Positions 1 through 5,664 are shown, counted from the stretch's first letter. The stretch: DNA of 7,099 nucleotides from Deltaproteobacteria bacterium (GCA_009668925.1 SBEK01000196.1:1-7099); one strand, 5' to 3'. The notes: generated by a model not told the origin, from the sequence alone. A program made the numbers and translations.

Positions 1-217
1 GAATAACGTTATTCCGTCCCCGGCAATTATATCCAAAGCCGAAGACGGAGGTGTTCCGCTCCTTCTGGTTCCCTCGGACACGATCGAGACGGCAAGACAA
101 ATTGACGCCATCGAACCTTTGACGACGAGCAACGACACGGGAAAGATTACCGCGATTGAAAAGATGGTTCGGGAATATGTGGATATTCAAAGCATCATGC
201 AAAAAGCTGCTCTGTGA
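1..217 (+). CDS. DRTGG-domain protein, C-terminal end (partial)
   Basis: The reading frame is open from the left edge (first full codon at base 2) and stops with TGA at 215-217, giving about 71 C-terminal residues. The readable part runs NNVIPSPAIISKAEDGGVPL, then LLVPSDTIETARQIDAIEPL. This is the pattern of the end of a DRTGG domain: a position after a turn with P-S-P, an 'A-x-x-x-G-[VI]-P-[VL]-L' strand, then 'D-T-x-x-T-A'. DRTGG domains occur in phosphotransacetylases, where they sit between a BioD-like P-loop ATPase and the catalytic part, and in stand-alone 'phosphotransacetylase family' proteins that lack the catalytic part. The protein ends shortly after the domain, so it is not a full phosphotransacetylase; a BioD-like ATPase plus DRTGG or a lone DRTGG protein fits better. 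The next gene begins 77 bases on, on the same strand, with no convincing terminator between, so co-transcription with the kinase-like and CoA-transferase genes is likely. The N-terminal part is outside the window. Confidence 0.75.
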   Translation, partial: NNVIPSPAIISKAEDGGVPLLLVPSDTIETARQIDAIEPLTTSNDTGKITAIEKMVREYVDIQSIMQKAAL

Positions 218-294
218 CGGGCGGGGATCGCCGGCAGTTTTAATCCAGTCCCTGTCCTGATGAAAACGCGTAAATCATCTAACGGAGAACATTT

Positions 295-1002
295 ATGGAA
301 ACACACAAATCGCAAGAAATGACATTGCAGCAAATTGTCGACAAACAGGTTAGAAAATGGGAAACGCAAACAAAAAAGAGATATAAAAAGCCCATCCGTC
401 CGGTAATCACCATTTGCAGGCTTCCGGGAAGCGGAACGGAGATGCTGGCAAGAAAATTGTCCGAGGATTTGAAACTCGACCTGTTTGATCATGAAATCGT
501 GGAAGAGATCGCCAAAAGCGCGGGGATGAGTAAATGCGTCATTGAATCTCTCGATGAGCAGGATCGCAGCGCTCTGGATGATTGGATCGGTATCTTTGAG
601 AAGAAAATTCATTTATGGCCGGATGAATATCTCATGCATCTTACCCATGTTGTCGCCTCGATCGGGGCTCACGGCCATGCGGTCATCGTAGGAAGGGGCG
701 CAGGATTTATCCTTCCCAGCGATGTGTGTCTGCGCCTCTTACTGGTCGCCCCCAAAGACGTGCGCGTGAATAATGTGAAAGAGGCTTATCATCTCACGGC
801 CGAAGAAGCGGAAAAAAGAGTCATGAAAATAGAAAAGGACCGCAGGGCCTTCATTAAAAAATATTTCGAGGCCGATTTGACCGATTCGACAAACTATGAC
901 CTGACGATCAATACGAACCACTTCAACGTCGATGTGGCCGTGGCTATTATTAAGGAAGCGTTTAACACGAGAAAATGGTATGATTACTCAATGCAGAGAT
1001 GA
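295..1002 (+). CDS. Cytidylate kinase-like family protein
   Basis: A 235-residue P-loop protein of the Cytidylate_kin2 type. The first 35 residues are charged and probably form a helical lead. Then follow PVITICRLPGSGTEMLARKL (36-55), which is the nucleotide-binding loop, LFDHEIVEEIAKSAGMS (63-79), VIVGRGAGFIL (130-140), a lid-like stretch with many Lys/Arg residues (KIEKDRRAFIKKYF, 178-191) and YDLTINT (201-207). This order matches cytidylate kinase-like proteins common in anaerobes. The loop reads GSGT rather than GKS/GKT, so the usual Walker A lysine is absent; as I recall, relatives commonly read GSGG here. Phosphorylation of CMP should therefore not be assumed, and the true substrate is unknown. 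The ATG at 295 has GGAG at 284-287, spaced 7 bases. The stop lies 12 bases before the CoA-transferase gene, so the two are very likely one transcript. The job in this context is inferred only: nucleotide sensing or phosphotransfer next to acyl-CoA metabolism. Confidence 0.85.
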   Translation: METHKSQEMTLQQIVDKQVRKWETQTKKRYKKPIRPVITICRLPGSGTEMLARKLSEDLKLDLFDHEIVEEIAKSAGMSKCVIESLDEQDRSALDDWIGIFEKKIHLWPDEYLMHLTHVVASIGAHGHAVIVGRGAGFILPSDVCLRLLLVAPKDVRVNNVKEAYHLTAEEAEKRVMKIEKDRRAFIKKYFEADLTDSTNYDLTINTNHFNVDVAVAIIKEAFNTRKWYDYSMQR

Positions 1003-1014
1003 AGGATTCGACTG

Positions 1015-2904
1015 ATGAGCACAGTGACGAATTTGCTTGAGTTTTGGAAAAACAAATATCCGGAAAAATTTGCCGATGAAGATACGGTTTTCCAGCATAT
1101 CCACAGGGGAAACACCATATTCATCAGCTCGGCCTGCTCGGAGCCCAGGTATCTCGTGCAGCGCATGGTCGACTATGCCGAAGCGAAGCCCCATGCCTTC
1201 TACGATACCGAAGTCATTCATGTGAACTCCCTGGGCATCGCTCCGTATACCGGAGTCAAAGTCAAATCGAAATTCAGACATAACTCGTTCTTTATCAGCA
1301 ACGCCACGCGCGATGCGGTCAACGAGGGACGCGCGGATTATACGCCGATTTCCTGGTCCCAAGTTCCTGATTTGTTTTATCGGGGCCTGATGCGGATCGA
1401 CGTCGCTCTGATTCAAACGTCGCTTCCGGATAAGCAGGGATACGTAAGCCTCGGCATCAGTGTGGATATCTGCAAAGCGGCTTTAGCGAATGCTTCCTGC
1501 ATTATCGCTCAGGTGAACGCGCGAATGCCGCGTGTGCATGGCGACACCTTCATCCATATGGACAAGATTGATTATATTATTCCTCATGATGATGCTCTCG
1601 TGGAATATACGCCGGCGGCGGATACGGATACCGTTCAGAGCATCGGGAAATATGTCGCACGCCTCGTTGAGGACGGTGACACCATCCAGGTCGGATACGG
1701 ATCGATACCGAGCGCCATTCTGTCGAATCTCTCGGGAAAAAAGCATCTCGGTATTCACACGGAGTTTTTCAGCGACGGCCTTGTCGACTTAATCAAAAAA
1801 GGGGTTGTGGACAATACGCAAAAGACCATCAACCGCCACAAATCGGTGGCATCATTTTGCATGGGCCATAAAGAGACCTATGAATTTATCGATGATAATC
1901 CGGCCATCGAATTCAGACCTATAGACTATACGAATAACATCATGGTCATCGCTCAGCATGATAATATGGTCGCCATTAACAGCGTGTTGGAAATAGACCT
2001 GACCGGACAAGCCACAGCCGCGTCCATTGGAAGGGTATTTTACAGCGGCGTCGGCGGACAGTCCGACTTCATGCGGGGGGCTGATTTATCCAAAAACGGC
2101 AAAGTCATTCTTGCCGTGCAATCCACGGCGGAAGGGGGGAAAATATCGCGGATTACACCGGCCCTGACGCCGGGCGCCGGCGCCACCGTAACGCGCTACG
2201 ATGTTCATTATGTCGTTACGGAATACGGAATTGCCTATCTGCACGGGAAAAATATCCGGGAACGGGCCATGGACCTCATCGCCATCGCCCATCCGAAATT
2301 CAGGCTTTGGCTGATCGAGGAGGCGAAGAAAGCGGGGCTGATTTATCAGGATCAAGCTTTCATTCCGGGAGAAAAGGGAAAGTATCCTGAGGAACTGGAA
2401 ACGACCAGAATCACCAAAACGGACCTTCGCATCTTCTTTCGGCCCATTAAAATCAGCGACGAGTCTTTATTGCAGGACTTTCTCTATTCCCTGTCCGACA
2501 ACAGTCTGTACCGCCGTTTCATTTCCATCCGGAAAGATATGCCCCACGAACGGATTCAGGAATTTGTGGTCATTGATTATACGAAAGAAACGGCGATTCT
2601 GGCGATCATCGGCGATGAAAAGACGCAAAAGATCGTCGGCGTGGGAAGATATTTTGTTGATGACGTGAGACACGTCGCGGAGGTCGCGTTTGCGGTCCGC
2701 GATGATTACGCCAACAAAGGCATTGGTACGGAATTACTGTCCTACCTGACGTATCTTGCAAAAAGGCAGGGGCTTCTGGGATTTACAGCCGATGTCCTGG
2801 TAGAAAACAAACCCATGCTGCACGTGTTTGAAAAAGGCGGCTTTGATATTGCAAAACAGAATATCGCCGGCATCTACAGTATGACGATGGCCTTCAAGAG
2901 ATAA
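1015..2904 (+). CDS. Acetyl-CoA hydrolase/CoA-transferase with C-terminal GNAT acetyltransferase domain
   Basis: A 629-residue two-part protein. Residues about 5-440 are an acetyl-CoA hydrolase/4-hydroxybutyrate CoA-transferase-type enzyme. Marks are GIHTEFFSDGLVDL (246-259), where Glu250 is the expected glutamate that carries the acyl/CoA thioester, GVGGQSDFMRGA (345-356) and VVTEYGIAYLHGK (400-412). Such enzymes move CoA between acetyl-CoA and another carboxylic acid, or hydrolyse acetyl-CoA, in the cytoplasm. Residues about 470-629 are a GNAT domain: FFRPIKISDE start, SLYRRF (497-502), the acetyl-CoA pyrophosphate loop VRDDYANKGIGTEL (561-574) and VENKPMLHVFEKGGF (596-610). This GNAT closely resembles the acetyltransferase part of Pat/YfiQ-type protein lysine acetyltransferases, which are normally fused to an NDP-forming acyl-CoA synthetase-like domain. 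The ATG at 1015 has AAGGA at 1002-1006, spaced 8 bases, overlapping the end of the kinase-like gene. Which acid is the CoA acceptor, and what the GNAT acetylates, cannot be read from sequence. Both active regions look intact. Confidence 0.93.
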   Translation: MSTVTNLLEFWKNKYPEKFADEDTVFQHIHRGNTIFISSACSEPRYLVQRMVDYAEAKPHAFYDTEVIHVNSLGIAPYTGVKVKSKFRHNSFFISNATRDAVNEGRADYTPISWSQVPDLFYRGLMRIDVALIQTSLPDKQGYVSLGISVDICKAALANASCIIAQVNARMPRVHGDTFIHMDKIDYIIPHDDALVEYTPAADTDTVQSIGKYVARLVEDGDTIQVGYGSIPSAILSNLSGKKHLGIHTEFFSDGLVDLIKKGVVDNTQKTINRHKSVASFCMGHKETYEFIDDNPAIEFRPIDYTNNIMVIAQHDNMVAINSVLEIDLTGQATAASIGRVFYSGVGGQSDFMRGADLSKNGKVILAVQSTAEGGKISRITPALTPGAGATVTRYDVHYVVTEYGIAYLHGKNIRERAMDLIAIAHPKFRLWLIEEAKKAGLIYQDQAFIPGEKGKYPEELETTRITKTDLRIFFRPIKISDESLLQDFLYSLSDNSLYRRFISIRKDMPHERIQEFVVIDYTKETAILAIIGDEKTQKIVGVGRYFVDDVRHVAEVAFAVRDDYANKGIGTELLSYLTYLAKRQGLLGFTADVLVENKPMLHVFEKGGFDIAKQNIAGIYSMTMAFKR

Positions 2905-3003
2905 TACATTCCTGATGATGTCGCAGGACATCCGGCGGGGTCCTCCGGTTGACGGATTTGACGGGCAGCGAGGCGTCCTGTGCTATCGTCAGGAGGCGCC
3001 GCT

Positions 3004-3048
3004 ATGAATGTGATGATTCCGGAGACCTGCCGAGCCACGGCATCGTAA
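3004..3048 (+). CDS. Possible 14-residue small ORF with consensus SD site
   Basis: ATG at 3004 is preceded by AGGAGG at 2991-2996, spaced 7 bases, which is as good a ribosome site as any in the window. The ORF reads MNVMIPETCRATAS and stops with TAA at 3046-3048. It has no membrane segment and no run of one amino acid, so it does not look like a classical attenuator leader. A loose -35/-10 pair may lie upstream (TTGACG at 2958-2963, then a poor TGCTAT 17 bases later). It may be chance or a decayed gene start. I do not recognise it. Confidence 0.15.
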   Translation: MNVMIPETCRATAS

Positions 3049-3137
3049 AAAGATACACGGAAGGCAAGTAGAGTGAAAAGATCGGTACAGCAGGGCGCAG
3101 TTGCAAAAAATAATAGTGCTTAACCCTGTTCCCTCCC

Positions 3138-3156
3138 AGAGGCACTGAGTGCCTCT
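3138..3156 (+). repeat. 8-bp perfect hairpin
   Basis: AGAGGCAC (3138-3145), loop TGA, GTGCCTCT (3149-3156) form a perfect 8-bp stem. Only TTTCC follows, so it would be a weak intrinsic terminator at best. It directly abuts the larger inverted repeat at 3156-3210 and is probably part of the same structured element. Confidence 0.6.
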
Positions 3157-3210
3157 TTCCTGAAGATTGAGGGCAGTTGCCTCCTTTTCTGCCCTCAATC
3201 TAACAGGAAA
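3156..3210 (+). repeat. Long imperfect inverted repeat (20 bp paired)
   Basis: The inner stem is AGATTGAGGGCAG (3164-3176) against CTGCCCTCAATCT (3189-3201), 13 bp without mismatch, around a 12-base loop (3177-3188). After a small internal loop (A at 3163, AA at 3202-3203) pairing resumes with TTTCCTG (3156-3162) and CAGGAAA (3204-3210), 7 bp. No T run follows on either strand, so a simple intrinsic terminator is unlikely. CCTGTT (3125-3130) and AACAGG (3209-3214) could close both hairpins into a three-way fold. It could be a small RNA, an mRNA processing or stability element, or a short palindromic mobile element; the sequence alone does not decide. Confidence 0.65.
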
Positions 3211-3323
3211 CAGGAAGGTTCATCGCAGCCAATTGTCATTGACCGGTCCGTCCAGTCGTTTATGCGGCTGTTGGAAAGAGTCCGCTGCAGTGGTAGTTTA
3301 TATATATGAATCTGCTTCTACTT

Positions 3324-3377
3324 AACCATCATTGATTACAGGAAAACGAAAGACTAGATTTTTTATAAACCATCATT
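3324..3377 (+). repeat. Direct repeat of AACCATCATT, 44 bases apart
   Basis: AACCATCATT occurs at 3324-3333 and again at 3368-3377. The start-to-start spacing of 44 bases is close to four helical turns, and the second copy sits between the boxes of the possible stress-gene promoter. This is the layout of paired regulator sites, but two 10-base copies can also arise by chance. Confidence 0.3.
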
Positions 3378-3389
3378 CAGAGATATAGT
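3362..3389 (+). promoter_or_regulatory. Possible weak promoter for the universal stress gene
   Basis: TTTATA (3362-3367) and TATAGT (3384-3389) are 16 bases apart in an AT-rich stretch. The -10 box matches five of six consensus bases; the -35 box matches four. This would give a leader of about 110 bases before the ATG at 3507. It is the best pair I found here, but many loose pairs exist in AT-rich DNA. Confidence 0.28.
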
Positions 3390-3490
3390 TGAAACGGGCT
3401 GTTCATCTTGCCTGGTAGAAAGAAGAAGCGGCCTTTATTCCAGGGATGCTGGAGAGGCGCAAACCTTCGGGATCCTCACACATCAAAACG

Positions 3491-3498
3491 AAAGGAGG
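3491..3498 (+). promoter_or_regulatory. Strong Shine-Dalgarno site deciding the stress protein start
   Basis: AAAGGAGG lies 8 bases before the ATG at 3507. It settles the start against an upstream in-frame TTG at 3408 that has no ribosome site and would add 33 residues unlike the family. Confidence 0.85.
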
Positions 3499-3506
3499 CA
3501 TCTGTC

Positions 3507-3965
3507 ATGTATCAGAGAATCCTCGTTCCGCTCGACGGGTCAGAACTCGCTGAGTGCGCGTTGTCTCATGTCAAAAATCTGGTCAGGACGGGCTGTGCCG
3601 GAGAGGTTGTTTTGCTGAATGTGTTCTGGGCATTAACGTATCCTTTGGTGGCCGGAGAGCCGCCTGCATCCTATATCATTCAAATCATCAGAAACGCCAG
3701 AAATGCTTCGAGAGACTATCTTGCCGGTGTTCAATCGCGGCTCAGCGCGGACGGAATTGCCGTGAAGACGGAATCGCTGGAGCACGACCATCCGGGAGCC
3801 GCGATATCCGATTACGCTCAGAAAAACGGCGTCGATTTAATCATCATGGGTACTCATGGTTATACGGGATTAAAGAAAGTCATGCTGGGCAGCGTGGCGA
3901 TCGAGGTCCTGCACAACTCCCGCGTTCCGGTCCTGCTCATCCGGGCGGAGTCCTGCTCTAAGTGA
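3507..3965 (+). CDS. Universal stress protein (UspA family), ATP-binding type
   Basis: A 152-residue single-domain Usp. It begins MYQRILVPLDGSELAECAL, where Asp10 in 'VPLDGS' is the usual nucleotide-contacting residue. The C-terminal half has GTHGYTGLKKVMLGSVAIEV (115-134), which fits G-x2-G-x9-G-[ST] exactly (Gly115, Gly118, Gly128, Ser129), so this belongs to the ATP-binding group rather than the UspA-like non-binding group. It ends with the usual VPVLLIR strand (140-146). The length is normal for a single-domain member. Such proteins are cytoplasmic dimers induced by starvation, oxidants or energy stress; the target is rarely known. It stands alone between gaps of 602 and 371 bases, so it is probably transcribed by itself. 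Nothing is missing or unusual in the protein. Confidence 0.95.
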   Translation: MYQRILVPLDGSELAECALSHVKNLVRTGCAGEVVLLNVFWALTYPLVAGEPPASYIIQIIRNARNASRDYLAGVQSRLSADGIAVKTESLEHDHPGAAISDYAQKNGVDLIIMGTHGYTGLKKVMLGSVAIEVLHNSRVPVLLIRAESCSK

Positions 3966-4046
3966 GGAGATGAATAGAGCAGTGACGCGCCTCACAATTC
4001 CCGTCCCAGCAGTCCTCTCATCTTTCCGGCGTTCTGCTCCTGACAA

Positions 4047-4068
4047 GCCGCAGCGGGATTTGTTTTTT
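4047..4068 (+). terminator. Weak candidate terminator after the stress gene
   Basis: A short GC-rich self-complementary stretch (GCCGCAGCGGG, 4047-4057) is followed by ATTTG and then six T's at 4063-4068. The stem is too short to be convincing (3-4 bp with a tiny loop), but this is the only T run placed where the stress gene would be expected to end. Confidence 0.2.
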
Positions 4069-4160
4069 GATTTATCGCAAGGAAAGGTTTACTAACACTT
4101 TGAGACTAACAGCTTGAACATTTTGATGATTATTTTTAACCGGGGAAGGCTTCCGGCGCT

Positions 4161-4183
4161 CCAAGATTTCCTTGACATCTTGG
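4161..4183. promoter_or_regulatory. Inverted repeat overlapping the -35 box (possible operator)
   Basis: CCAAGAT (4161-4167) and ATCTTGG (4177-4183) are perfect 7-base arms with a 9-base spacer. The right arm begins in the last base of the TTGACA -35 box and continues into the spacer, and the left arm lies just upstream. Binding of a dimeric regulator here would block RNA polymerase. The regulator is unknown and none is encoded nearby. Confidence 0.45.
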
Positions 4184-4200
4184 GGGGCGTTTCCTATATT
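4172..4200 (+). promoter_or_regulatory. Sigma-70-type promoter for the DUF4388 gene
   Basis: A consensus -35 TTGACA (4172-4177), a 17-base spacer and TATATT (4195-4200, five of six) make the best promoter in the window. Transcription would start near 4207 and give a leader of about 130 bases before the ATG at 4337. The spacer contains six G's (4182-4187). Confidence 0.7.
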
Positions 4201-4235
4201 GCCAGAATTGAAAAATTGCGAAGCGGTTACTCAGT

Positions 4236-4319
4236 ATGACGAAAATTACCTGTAATCTCGGATATCTGAAATATGCAACGCGTCGATACAGAAGGCGATC
4301 CGACACAAATTACGATTAG
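4236..4319 (+). CDS. Possible 27-residue upstream ORF in the leader
   Basis: ATG at 4236 opens a frame ending with TAG at 4317-4319, 17 bases before the DUF4388 gene and in a different frame. The peptide is rich in Arg and Tyr (…YATRRYRRRSDTNYD). There is no convincing ribosome site. If translated it could couple or tune translation of the next gene, which itself lacks a clear SD; chance is equally likely. Confidence 0.12.
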   Translation: MTKITCNLGYLKYATRRYRRRSDTNYD

Positions 4320-4336
4320 AGCGAAATTGAACGGTT

Positions 4337-5503
4337 ATGACCGATAATATTGTATTCTCCGGCAGTCTGCTTTTCTTATCCCTTGCCGATGTTTTTCAAC
4401 TGCTGGGGGGGAACAGTTGCACGGGAAAACTCACCTTACGCAGTAAATATTCCAAAGACGTCGGCGTTGTATATTTCCGGGGCGGAAACCCTACAAACGC
4501 CTATTGTGGTGATTGGAAGGGATTAGACGCCGTCTATGCACTGTTCGGATGGGCGGAAGGCCGATATGATTTTTCGGAAGAGGACTTGACCGGAATTGAA
4601 CCCGAAATTAAAAGAAACATGATGGAAATTGTCCTGGATGCCTCGAGATTGCTGGATGACGGAAAGATCGAGCAAATCGGTCCCGGTCGACTCGACGGCG
4701 AAGAAGCCGGTTCTGAAGGCGCGGAAATGGATTCCATGCAAGCGCTGAAAGGGCCGCCGGTGGATTATCTTTACGTTACCGGAGACTATTACTATCCGGA
4801 CGGCACGACCATCGTCAAAGAGGGCGAGTACGGGAAATGGCTCTGGGCCATATCGGACGGAACGGTAAAGATATCCCGCGCCACGTCACGAGGGGCAATA
4901 ACCTTGGCCAGACTGGGTGAAGGGTGTTTTATCGGAACCTTGAAGTCGCTGTTATACGGCGAATGCGAACGGACCGCTACGGCGGTTGCCGAAGGCGACG
5001 TGCAGTTGTGCATATTGGATGCGGAAGCCCTGCATCGCGAATACGCGAAATTGTCGGAAAATTTTAAGAAGATCCTCCTCAGCCTTGATAAGAGATTAAA
5101 ACCGATCAATGATAACGTTGTTCAAGCCTTTACCGGCGGAGCGTTAAAAGAAATATCCGCGGATAAATTTTTTGACGACAGGTTTCAGAATAATACCGAG
5201 TTGTATCTTATCAGAGAAGGAACGGCGGATATCATCGGTAAGGGACCCAAAGGGGATGTCAACCTCCTGTCCCTGGGCGTCGATGATGTTTTCGGGTGGA
5301 TTCCCTTTATGGCCTTCGGCCATGAACCGCTCGCGGCATCCGTAATGGTATCAACTCCGTTTGAGGTGGATGTTCTGGACAGCAAGTCGCTGCAGCAGGA
5401 GTATGAAAACCTTTCTCACATGTTCCGGAATTTCGTGTTTGGAACGGCAACCAATATATCCATGACCACAAAACTCTTCTATCAGCTATTGAGCAGCACC
5501 TGA
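4337..5503 (+). CDS. DUF4388 (PATAN-like) protein with two degenerate cyclic-nucleotide-binding-like domains
   Basis: A 388-residue cytoplasmic protein with no signal peptide or membrane segment. Residues 6-110 fit DUF4388: FSGSLLFLSLADVFQLL (7-23), GKLTLRS (30-36), VVYFRGGNPTNAYCG (44-58), then an ALFGWAEGRYDF piece (68-79). A linker rich in Gly and Glu (115-135) follows. Residues about 150-250 are a CNB fold: YPDGTTIVKEGEYGKWLWAI (153-172), ISDGTVKIS, then FIGTLKSLLYGECERTATAVA (198-218). Here the Arg-Thr of the phosphate-binding cassette is kept (212-213), but the Gly-Glu is Gly-Thr. Residues about 270-360 are a second copy in which the cassette reads VFGWIPFMAFGHEPLAASVM (318-337) and lacks the arginine. 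Ligand binding is therefore doubtful, at least in the second. There is no DNA-binding or enzymatic domain, so a sensing or scaffold role is inferred. The start has no good SD, but it precedes the domain by only a few residues. It is transcribed from the promoter at 4172-4200. Confidence 0.82.
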   Translation: MTDNIVFSGSLLFLSLADVFQLLGGNSCTGKLTLRSKYSKDVGVVYFRGGNPTNAYCGDWKGLDAVYALFGWAEGRYDFSEEDLTGIEPEIKRNMMEIVLDASRLLDDGKIEQIGPGRLDGEEAGSEGAEMDSMQALKGPPVDYLYVTGDYYYPDGTTIVKEGEYGKWLWAISDGTVKISRATSRGAITLARLGEGCFIGTLKSLLYGECERTATAVAEGDVQLCILDAEALHREYAKLSENFKKILLSLDKRLKPINDNVVQAFTGGALKEISADKFFDDRFQNNTELYLIREGTADIIGKGPKGDVNLLSLGVDDVFGWIPFMAFGHEPLAASVMVSTPFEVDVLDSKSLQQEYENLSHMFRNFVFGTATNISMTTKLFYQLLSST

Positions 5504-5605
5504 AGGGATGACGCAAAGTTTCAGCGGACGCAGATTGCGGAAATGCTCTGCGAGCGCTCATCCATAAGAGCCGTGCGGAACACTGCGATATTTTCTATAA
5601 TCGCG

Positions 5606-5627
5606 GCGCGTTGTTTGAGCGACGCGC
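5606..5627. repeat. GC-rich inverted repeat upstream of the lipoprotein promoter
   Basis: GCGCGT (5606-5611) and ACGCGC (5622-5627) form a 6-bp stem around a 10-base loop, about 100 bases after the DUF4388 stop and 8 bases before the next -35 box. No T run follows. It may help end the previous transcript or serve as a protein site. Confidence 0.3.
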
Positions 5628-5635
5628 TTCTCCCA

Positions 5636-5664
5636 TTGACAAACTGAGACAGACCTCGTATCGT
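5636..5664 (+). promoter_or_regulatory. Promoter candidate for the lipoprotein gene
   Basis: Consensus TTGACA (5636-5641) is followed after 17 bases by TATCGT (5659-5664), which keeps the first three and last bases of the -10 consensus. The predicted start near 5671 gives a leader of just under 50 bases. The layout is the same as at 4172-4200. Confidence 0.5.

Larger units (their letters stand above)
2905..3506 (+). other. Long intergenic region with structured DNA/RNA elements
   Basis: 602 bases separate the CoA-transferase stop from the universal stress protein start. No protein of normal length is supported on either strand. Just after the stop there is a 6-bp hairpin (GATGTC 2917-2922, loop GCAG, GACATC 2927-2932) without a following T run. 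Further on come a tiny ORF with a strong SD (3004-3048), a hairpin and large inverted repeat (3138-3210), a repeated 10-mer (3324 and 3368) and an AT-rich stretch (about 3295-3390) that may hold the stress-gene promoter. GACCGGTC at 3241-3248 is a perfect 8-base palindrome. The length and structure leave room for a small RNA gene, but none is recognised. Confidence 0.6.
3966..4336 (+). other. Intergenic region between stress protein and DUF4388 gene
   Basis: 371 bases with no gene of normal size. The first third has several short self-complementary pieces (GTGAGG 3962-3967 with CCTCAC 3990-3995; GAGCAG 3977-3982 with CTGCTC 4034-4039) and then a T run. The middle is AT-rich. GGAAG-G-CTTCC near 4144-4154 is a short palindrome just before the inverted repeat and promoter at 4161-4200. 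The rest is a leader of about 130 bases containing a small ORF (4236-4319). Confidence 0.6.

Noticed and set aside
220..241. Hairpin and T4 (GGCG…CGCC, then TTTT) as a terminator between the first two genes
   Set aside because: Only a 4-bp stem with five bases before a short T run; too weak to split the operon.
187..612. Long frame on the minus strand, as well as others at 988-1416, 1483-1758 and 5785-6258
   Set aside because: All lie opposite well-supported + strand genes, show no domain features and have no convincing start sites; they are shadows.
3138..3210. Intrinsic terminator for the CoA-transferase operon
   Set aside because: More than 230 bases past the stop and no T run after either hairpin on either strand.
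3118..3214. Integron attC-like site: GCTTAAC at 3118-3124 fits RYYYAAC before an inverted repeat
   Set aside because: No matching GTTRRRY core at the other end of the hairpin, and no integrase or cassette array nearby.
3239..3266. Promoter TTGACC plus TATGCG before the stress gene
   Set aside because: Spacing of 16 is acceptable but the -10 box keeps only three consensus bases; the palindrome GACCGGTC explains the left part as well.
3408..3506. N-terminal extension of the universal stress protein from an upstream TTG
   Set aside because: No ribosome site before the TTG, the added residues are unlike the family, and AAAGGAGG points to the ATG at 3507.
4405..4411. G7 run in the DUF4388 gene as a second frameshift point
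   Set aside because: The domain reads correctly through the run (…QLLGGNSCTG…), so no frame change is needed.
5596..5601. TATAAT box as the lipoprotein promoter
   Set aside because: No recognisable -35 box at 16-18 bases upstream; the TTGACA/TATCGT pair downstream is better placed.
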